A stretch of DNA of 25,855 nucleotides, from positions 1-25,855 of the forward strand of contig JAHIKV010000172.1 in assembly GCA_018897395.1 (NCBI GenBank), given 5' to 3'. The position numbers and the translations under genes were made by a program. Source of the DNA: Planctomycetota bacterium (lineage in GTDB: Bacteria; Planctomycetota; Planctomycetia; Pirellulales; Thermoguttaceae). This document shows, one piece after another, positions 21,137 through 25,855 of the stretch (its first letter is position 1; each line of letters opens with the position of its first letter). The notes under the pieces were generated by a model that was not told where the DNA came from, made no database searches, and worked only from the letters and a program-made list of their open reading frames with translations.

Positions 21137-22324
21137 ATGATGTTCCGCCGTCAAACCACCGTCTGCCGCGAGGGTTGGTATTACCTGGTGATCGTGGCGC
21201 TGGTTCTTGGCGGCGCGATGCTCAAAGAGGTCAACCTGCTCTTGATCCTGGCCGGGATGCTGCTCGGACCCGTGCTGCTGAATTGGCGGGCCGTCGGCCT
21301 CGCGCTGCGGGGGCTGAAGATCGAACGCCGGTTGCCGCTCCGCGTCGGCGCGGGCGATCCGCTGGCGGTCGGACTAAATCTGACCAACACTCGGCGGCGG
21401 CTGGGAAGTTGGGCGATCGTGGCCGAAGAGCAAATCCAACGCGAGGCGGACACCCGGCGCGGCCGACGTCCGACGACCTTGCGACCCAGCGTGCTGTTTC
21501 CCTACGTCCGCGCCGGCCAATGGAGAAAGGGCGGCTATCGCGGCCGGTTGGAACGTCGCGGCCGTTATCGCTTTGGGCCGATCCGGCTCTCCACGCGGTT
21601 TCCCTTCGGCTTATTTTCCAAGACGATCACCGTGGGTCGGCCGGAGACGCTGATCGTGTTGCCTCGGCTGGGCCGGCTTACCGAGGGTTGGACCGCGCGG
21701 CGGATGGAGGCCTTCGCCGGCGCCGACCGCCGCCGCAATCGACCGGGACTCGAAGGCGATTTCTACGGCGTCCGCCAATGGCGGGCCGGAGACGGAAAAC
21801 GGCTGATCCATTGGCGCAGCTCGGCGCGGACCGGCGAATTGACGGTGCGCCAATTCGAGCGGCCGCGAAGCCGCGACGTGGCCGTTGTGCTCGATCTTTG
21901 GCAACCCGATCCACCGGCCGCCGAACACCTCGAAACCGTGGAGCTGGCGGTCGGTTTCGCCGCCACGGTGTTGACCGACCTGTGCCGCAAAGGCGGCAGC
22001 AACGTTTACCTGACGTTGGCCGACGACGAGCCGGATTGCATCGGCGGGCCGGCCTCGCCCGCCACGTTGCAAAACTTGACGGAACGGCTCGCGCTGATCG
22101 AGGCGCGGGCGGAGGACGCGCTGCCGGAGTTGTTGGCCCACGCCCTGCGGCGGACCGCTTCGGACACGGAAGTGGTGTTGGTCGGCACGCGCCCGGTCGA
22201 TTTGGCCGACGCCTCGCGGCTGGCTTTGTTGTGGTCCGATCCCGTGCTGCGCGAACGCACGCAGCGCATCCGGTGCATCGATGCTTCGAGCAAACGACTG
22301 GCGGAGTTTTTTCAAGCGGAATGA
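21137..22324 (+). CDS. DUF58 domain protein
   Basis: A 395-residue protein (ATGATG, 21137 chosen; no SD). Two membrane segments near the start (about 14-32 and 36-52) precede a beta-rich region. The DUF58 signature is GDFYGVRQWRAGDGKRLIHWRSSARTGELTVRQFE (about 213-247). A VWA-like core follows (DVAVVLDLWQPD), with the D-x-D-like positions VLDLW, so the metal site may be incomplete. DUF58 proteins pair with MoxR and TgpA, as here. Function is inferred to be in envelope assembly or maturation of a protein complex. The reading frame ends 79 bases before the tgpA-like start, with a palindrome and heptamer array between. Confidence 0.92.
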   Translation: MMFRRQTTVCREGWYYLVIVALVLGGAMLKEVNLLLILAGMLLGPVLLNWRAVGLALRGLKIERRLPLRVGAGDPLAVGLNLTNTRRRLGSWAIVAEEQIQREADTRRGRRPTTLRPSVLFPYVRAGQWRKGGYRGRLERRGRYRFGPIRLSTRFPFGLFSKTITVGRPETLIVLPRLGRLTEGWTARRMEAFAGADRRRNRPGLEGDFYGVRQWRAGDGKRLIHWRSSARTGELTVRQFERPRSRDVAVVLDLWQPDPPAAEHLETVELAVGFAATVLTDLCRKGGSNVYLTLADDEPDCIGGPASPATLQNLTERLALIEARAEDALPELLAHALRRTASDTEVVLVGTRPVDLADASRLALLWSDPVLRERTQRIRCIDASSKRLAEFFQAE

Positions 22325-22337
22325 TATATTGTGTCGG

Positions 22338-22362
22338 CGCCGCGTGGACGCGGCGGCTAAAC
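22338..22362. repeat. TTTAGC palindrome, right-half copy
   Basis: CGCCGCG-TGGA-CGCGGCG then GCTAAAC, the exact reverse complement of 6822-6846. It sits 14 bp after the DUF58 stop codon and is followed by a heptamer array, like the copy at 6822. Confidence 0.75.
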
Positions 22363-22370
22363 CAACCTCC

Positions 22371-22398
22371 AATCCCCAATCCCTAATCCCTAATCCCT
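22371..22398 (+). repeat. heptamer array (AATCCCT)x4 upstream of tgpA-like gene
   Basis: Units AATCCCC then three AATCCCT, ending five bases before the ATG at 22404. It is the reverse complement of the family at 6785-6812. No SD is present. Confidence 0.85.
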
Positions 22399-22403
22399 CT
22401 CCC

Positions 22404-24698
22404 ATGTACCTCGAGCGCCTACTGCAAATCAACATGGCCACGCTGGCGGCCCTCGGGGCGCTGCTGCTGGGAATGGGCCAACGGAGCGTGGGATCGCCGT
22501 TGTTGGTGATGGCGGCGGCCGCGACCTCCGTCTGGTTGACCGACGTTACCCAGCGGTTCAGCCTCGGCCGGTGGACCTCGAATGTGTTGATGCTGCTGGG
22601 CGCCGTGTATTCGCTTCACGATTTTTTCCCGCTGGGAAACGAGTTGCAGGCCCTCGGTTTCGCCCGGCTCCTGGTTTGCCTCCAAATCATTCTCCTCTTC
22701 CAACGCAAAAACGAGCGGACTTACTGGCTGCTGGTCATGCTCAGCCTGTTGCAGGTGGTGGTCGCCACGCTGTTCAGCCAAGGCGTGATGTTCGGCGTAT
22801 TGTTGGCCGTTTACATGCTGCTGGGTTTTTCGGCGATGGCGATCTTGTCGCTGCACCGCCAGTGGGAACGCCATCGACCGGAAACCGAGGGATTGGGAGG
22901 CGGAGGACGGGGGGCGGGATTCGTCGGTCAGTCGGGCGGCGGCGGACAGTCAGCCGTCGGCGCCGATCTGTTCGGCCGGCTGGGGAAAATGGGACTCTAC
23001 ACGCTCGGCCTGACGCTGGTGCTGTTCTTCGCCCTTCCACGGTTCGGGCAGGTCGCCTGGCACAGCGCCGTCGTCCATCCGCAACCCCTGGTAGGGTTCT
23101 CCGACGAGGTCACGCTCGGCGAACTGGGCCGGATCATCGAAAGCCGCGAAGAGGTAATGCGGGTGCGGTTCTTCCAGGGTTCCGACGACGTTTCGCGGCC
23201 GCTTCATGGCGAGGTTTATCTGCAAGGCGCGGTGATGATGACTTACGAGCGCGGCCAGTGGCGCGTGGGGCAACCGTCCCGGGGCTTCGGCACCGAGCCG
23301 CTGTTGCGTCCTCGTTCCTTGCCGCTCGGCGGCGTCGTGCGGCAGAAAATCAGCATCGAAGGAATGGACCGCCGAGAATTGTTTTTCGTCGCGCCGTACG
23401 TGGCCCTGAAAGACAATCCGTACATCACCGTCGATTTCGCCCGGAACCGGCTGCTCCGAACCGGCTATCTGCGCGCGCGGCAGTTCAAGTACACGCTGGG
23501 AACGACGGCCATCGTCAGTGGAGTGCAGAAGCCGCTGACGCCGTGCCTGAAAAACGATTCAATCCTGGCCGCGAAGGCTCTGCCGTCGGGCGAGGGGACC
23601 TGGGGCCTGCCCGACCTCAGGGCCTTGGCCGACAAATGGATCGCCGAATCGGGATTGCCAAAGAAGGATCGGCTCGGCCGCGCCCGCTATCTGGAGCGGA
23701 AACTCGCCGCCTCGGGCCAATTCAAGTACAGCCTCGTCGGTCAGCAGCGCGACCCGGAACTCGATCCGATCGAAGACTTCGTCGCCAAACACCCGCGGGG
23801 GCATTGCGAATACTTCGCCACCGCGCTGACGCTCATGCTCCGCAGCCAGGGGATTCCGGCCAGATTGGTCTCCGGCTTCAAGTGCGACCAGTGGGACGCC
23901 GTCGGCGAATATTACCTGGTCCGCCAACTGCACGCCCACGCCTGGGTCGAGGCGTATCTCCGTCCCAGTCAGCTTCCGCCCGATCTGCTGCACGGCGTTC
24001 TCTACTGGCCTTGGTTGAAGAACGGCGGTTGGCTGCGGCTCGACCCCACGCCCGCCGGAGCGAACGAAGTTCACGAAGACTGGCTCTCTCCACTGCGCGG
24101 CGGAGCCGATTGGCTGGAGTCCATCTGGTCGAATTACGTGGTGGAACTAGACTGCCAGCGCCAGCGGGACGCCATCTACAAACCAATCGCCGAGGCGGCC
24201 AAGCAGGCATGGCGGGCAGTCGCCGATCCAAGCCGTTGGCGGGCGATCTTCAACTCCGTCTCCGTCGCACTCTACCTGGACCATCTCGGCCGCGAGGTCC
24301 GCTGGGTGCTGCTCGGTCTGCTCGGCTCGTTGCTGGCGGCGACGCTGGCCGGTCTCGGCTGGATGGTGTGGCGATTGGTTCGGCGTCTCCATGCCGCTTG
24401 GACGGGCAACAACGCCGCGCGTGCCCGCCGCCGCGTCCAAATCGAGTTCTACCGCCGTTTCGAGACGCTCATGGCGCGACGGGGGATCGTCCGCGCCCCG
24501 GGCCAGACCCAACGCGAGTTCGCCGCGACGGCCGGAGCGGAATTGGCCGCAATCGCCGGAGAGAAACGCCTGGAGCCGTTGCCGGCCGTGGTCGTCGAGG
24601 CGTTTTACCGCATCCGTTTCGGCCGAAGGCCCCTGGACAGCTCGCAGACCCAGGCGGTAGAACATGCGCTGGCTGAACTGACAACAATCCGTCGATAA
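22404..24698 (+). CDS. membrane-embedded transglutaminase (TgpA-like)
   Basis: A 764-residue protein. The ATG at 22404 (MYLERLLQIN) fits the family better than an upstream frame running through repeats. The N-terminal half has about five or six membrane helices (DUF3488/TgpA N-terminal domain). The transglutaminase-like core follows, with the triad Cys468 in GHCEYFATALTLMLRSQGIPARLV, His512 in HAHAWVEAY and Asp547 in WLRLDPTPAG. A late membrane segment (about 635-660) and a C-terminal domain like DUF4129 (FETLMARRGIVRAPGQTQREFAA) finish the chain. The catalytic domain should face the periplasm. It completes the MoxR-DUF58-TgpA set; the substrates are unknown. Confidence 0.95.
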   Translation: MYLERLLQINMATLAALGALLLGMGQRSVGSPLLVMAAAATSVWLTDVTQRFSLGRWTSNVLMLLGAVYSLHDFFPLGNELQALGFARLLVCLQIILLFQRKNERTYWLLVMLSLLQVVVATLFSQGVMFGVLLAVYMLLGFSAMAILSLHRQWERHRPETEGLGGGGRGAGFVGQSGGGGQSAVGADLFGRLGKMGLYTLGLTLVLFFALPRFGQVAWHSAVVHPQPLVGFSDEVTLGELGRIIESREEVMRVRFFQGSDDVSRPLHGEVYLQGAVMMTYERGQWRVGQPSRGFGTEPLLRPRSLPLGGVVRQKISIEGMDRRELFFVAPYVALKDNPYITVDFARNRLLRTGYLRARQFKYTLGTTAIVSGVQKPLTPCLKNDSILAAKALPSGEGTWGLPDLRALADKWIAESGLPKKDRLGRARYLERKLAASGQFKYSLVGQQRDPELDPIEDFVAKHPRGHCEYFATALTLMLRSQGIPARLVSGFKCDQWDAVGEYYLVRQLHAHAWVEAYLRPSQLPPDLLHGVLYWPWLKNGGWLRLDPTPAGANEVHEDWLSPLRGGADWLESIWSNYVVELDCQRQRDAIYKPIAEAAKQAWRAVADPSRWRAIFNSVSVALYLDHLGREVRWVLLGLLGSLLAATLAGLGWMVWRLVRRLHAAWTGNNAARARRRVQIEFYRRFETLMARRGIVRAPGQTQREFAATAGAELAAIAGEKRLEPLPAVVVEAFYRIRFGRRPLDSSQTQAVEHALAELTTIRR

Positions 24699-24702
24699 TT
24701 GT

Positions 24703-24834
24703 GAATGTTCAATGTTCAATGTCCAATGTTCAATGTCCAGTGTTCAATGTCCAAGGACTATTGTTCGATTCTGATAATGTCTCCAATCATTGGCAATTGA
24801 ACATTGAACATTGGACATTGAACATTGGACATTC
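24703..24834. repeat. inverted pair of heptamer arrays (AATGTTC / GAACATT)
   Basis: The left array (24703-24753) reads AATGTTC or AATGTCC seven times. The right array (24794-24834) is its near-perfect reverse complement (about 36 of 38 positions). The pair can fold into one long hairpin with a 40-nt loop. It fills the gap between the transglutaminase stop and the GTPase start, with SD-like AGGA only at 24844-24847. Confidence 0.85.
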
Positions 24835-24854
24835 AAACCATCCAGGACCAACGC

Positions 24855-25855
24855 ATGAAAATCGGACTAGTCGGCTATCAAGGCTCGGGCAAGAGCACGT
24901 TGTTCCATTGGCTTACCGGCGTTGCGCCCGATCCGGCGCTGGCCCACGTCGGCCAGAGCGCGATGGCCGTGATACCCGAGCCGCGCGTCGAGCGGCTTTG
25001 CGACGTCTACCATCCGAAGAAGGTCACGATGGCCGCATTGGAGTTGGTCGATACGCCGGGCATGAGCCGGACCCACGAGGGCAACGCCGCCCGGCTGGCG
25101 ATGATCCGCGAGGCCGGTTGCCTCGTGCTGGTGGCCTCGGCCTTCGACGGTGGCGACACCCTGGCCGATCTCCGATCCTTCGACGAAGACCTCCTGCTGG
25201 CTGACATGGAAATCGTCGGAAATCGAATCCAGCGGTTGGAGGAATCGCTCAAAAAACCACTGCCGCGGCCGGAACATCTGCAATTGGAACACGAACACTC
25301 GACGCTGAAGATCGTGTTGGAGGCGATAGAGTCGGGCCGTCCGTTGCGCGAGTCGCATATAACCGAGGAGCAGCAGAAAGTTACCCGCGCGTTCCGTCTG
25401 CTCAGCGAAAAGCCGCGGCTGTTGATCGTCAACACGGCCGACGACGAATCGAACCCGGAGCGGTTCACGTCGTTGTCCACGCCCGAGGCGCCGATCATGG
25501 CCGTCCCCGCCGGGCTGGAGTTGGAGCTGTCGAAGATGAGCGCGGAGGACCGCGCCGAATTCGAGCGCGAAATGGGGCTTGTGGCCACCAACCGCGACCA
25601 TCTGATCCGCACGCTGATGAACGTCTCCGGGCAGATGATCTTCTTCACCGTCAGCGAGAAGGAGGTACGCACGTGGCTGTTGCGCCGCGGCGGGACTGCC
25701 ATCGAGGCGGCCGACGGAATCCACTCCGACCTTGCCCGGGGCTTCATTCGCGCCGAGGTGATGACCGTCGCCGACCTGGTCCGCGTGGGCAGCGAGCGCG
25801 AGATCAAGGCCCAGCACCTCATGCGCCAGGAGCCGAAGGACTACGTCATCCAGGA
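24855..25855 (+). CDS. YchF/OLA1-like GTPase with TGS domain, 3' end outside window
   Basis: An open frame of at least 333 codons from ATG 24855 to the window end with no stop. G1 is GYQGSGKST (7-15), G3 is DTPG (66-69), and the G4-like motif is IVNTADDES (191-199). A coiled insertion (about 115-175, rich in E/R/L) matches the helical domain of YchF. The C-terminal part (SEKEVRTWLLRRGGTAIEAADGIHSDLARGFIRAEVMTVADL) is the YchF-type TGS domain (DUF933). Canonical YchF has DIAG at G3 and NxxE at G4, giving ATP preference. Here they read DTPG and NTAD, so this is a divergent paralogue whose nucleotide preference is open. YchF associates with ribosomes. Confidence 0.88.
   Translation, partial: MKIGLVGYQGSGKSTLFHWLTGVAPDPALAHVGQSAMAVIPEPRVERLCDVYHPKKVTMAALELVDTPGMSRTHEGNAARLAMIREAGCLVLVASAFDGGDTLADLRSFDEDLLLADMEIVGNRIQRLEESLKKPLPRPEHLQLEHEHSTLKIVLEAIESGRPLRESHITEEQQKVTRAFRLLSEKPRLLIVNTADDESNPERFTSLSTPEAPIMAVPAGLELELSKMSAEDRAEFEREMGLVATNRDHLIRTLMNVSGQMIFFTVSEKEVRTWLLRRGGTAIEAADGIHSDLARGFIRAEVMTVADLVRVGSEREIKAQHLMRQEPKDYVIQ

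Noticed and set aside
22571..24676. Long + strand open frame of about 700 codons inside the transglutaminase gene
   Set aside because: Arg/Gly/Ala-rich shadow in a second frame; the other frame carries the catalytic triad and membrane helices.
1..25855. Arsenate reductase, arsenic methylase or ArsA genes
   Set aside because: Looked for near the arsR genes on both strands; none of their motifs were found in this window.

Overview
The window reads as a GC-rich chromosome segment from a planctomycete (Pirellulales-like is my best guess). The grounds are: an ECF sigma factor, anti-sigma-like protein and PDZ protein in a row; an NfeD/FloA pair with a small proline-rich membrane protein; a DUF1573 protein; a short lipoprotein with a sequence style I associate with planctomycetes; and many intergenic palindromes and heptamer arrays. 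The taxonomy is inferred from gene content and was not searched.

Left part (1-10,200) is a metalloid-resistance island, all genes on the + strand. A possible transposase start (1-51, minus) and a 124-bp inverted-repeat element lie at its left edge. Then come a membrane-anchored thioredoxin-fold protein with a three-fold Cys-Gly-Pro tail, an FtsX/MacB-type permease and its ATPase, followed by arsR1-acr3 (arsenite efflux) with its own promoter. A second unit begins at a clear promoter/palindrome at 5001 and encodes arsR2 and an ArsP/YraQ-type permease. After a terminator-like hairpin comes a small CxxC thioredoxin-like protein, two ArsF-like CPTC proteins, an ArsG/CcdA-like membrane protein and a DUF1573 protein, then a fragment of a second arsG. 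Together these suggest efflux of As(III), efflux of methylated or aromatic As(III), and a thiol relay across the membrane. No arsenate reductase ArsC or methylase ArsM is present in the window.

Middle part (10,200-16,850): on the minus strand nfeD, floA and a small membrane protein (membrane microdomain organisation); on the + strand an ECF sigma factor, putative anti-sigma factor and a PDZ protein with an internally repeated segment; then a minus-strand TIM-barrel sugar isomerase/epimerase-like gene with a GTG start.

Right part (16,850-25,855), all + strand: SppA signal peptide peptidase, a small lipoprotein, a small membrane protein, a Phd/VapC toxin-antitoxin pair, a MoxR ATPase - DUF58 - transglutaminase (TgpA-like) cluster, and a divergent YchF/OLA1-type GTPase cut by the window end.

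The intergenic DNA is unusually structured: perfect 25- and 28-bp inverted repeats, palindromes bounded by TTTAGC/GCTAAA, 7-bp tandem arrays of three sequence families with a consistent orientation relative to genes, and a 77-bp element with a 14-bp target duplication inserted inside an ABC-transporter operon without destroying it. No tRNA, rRNA or CRISPR array was seen.
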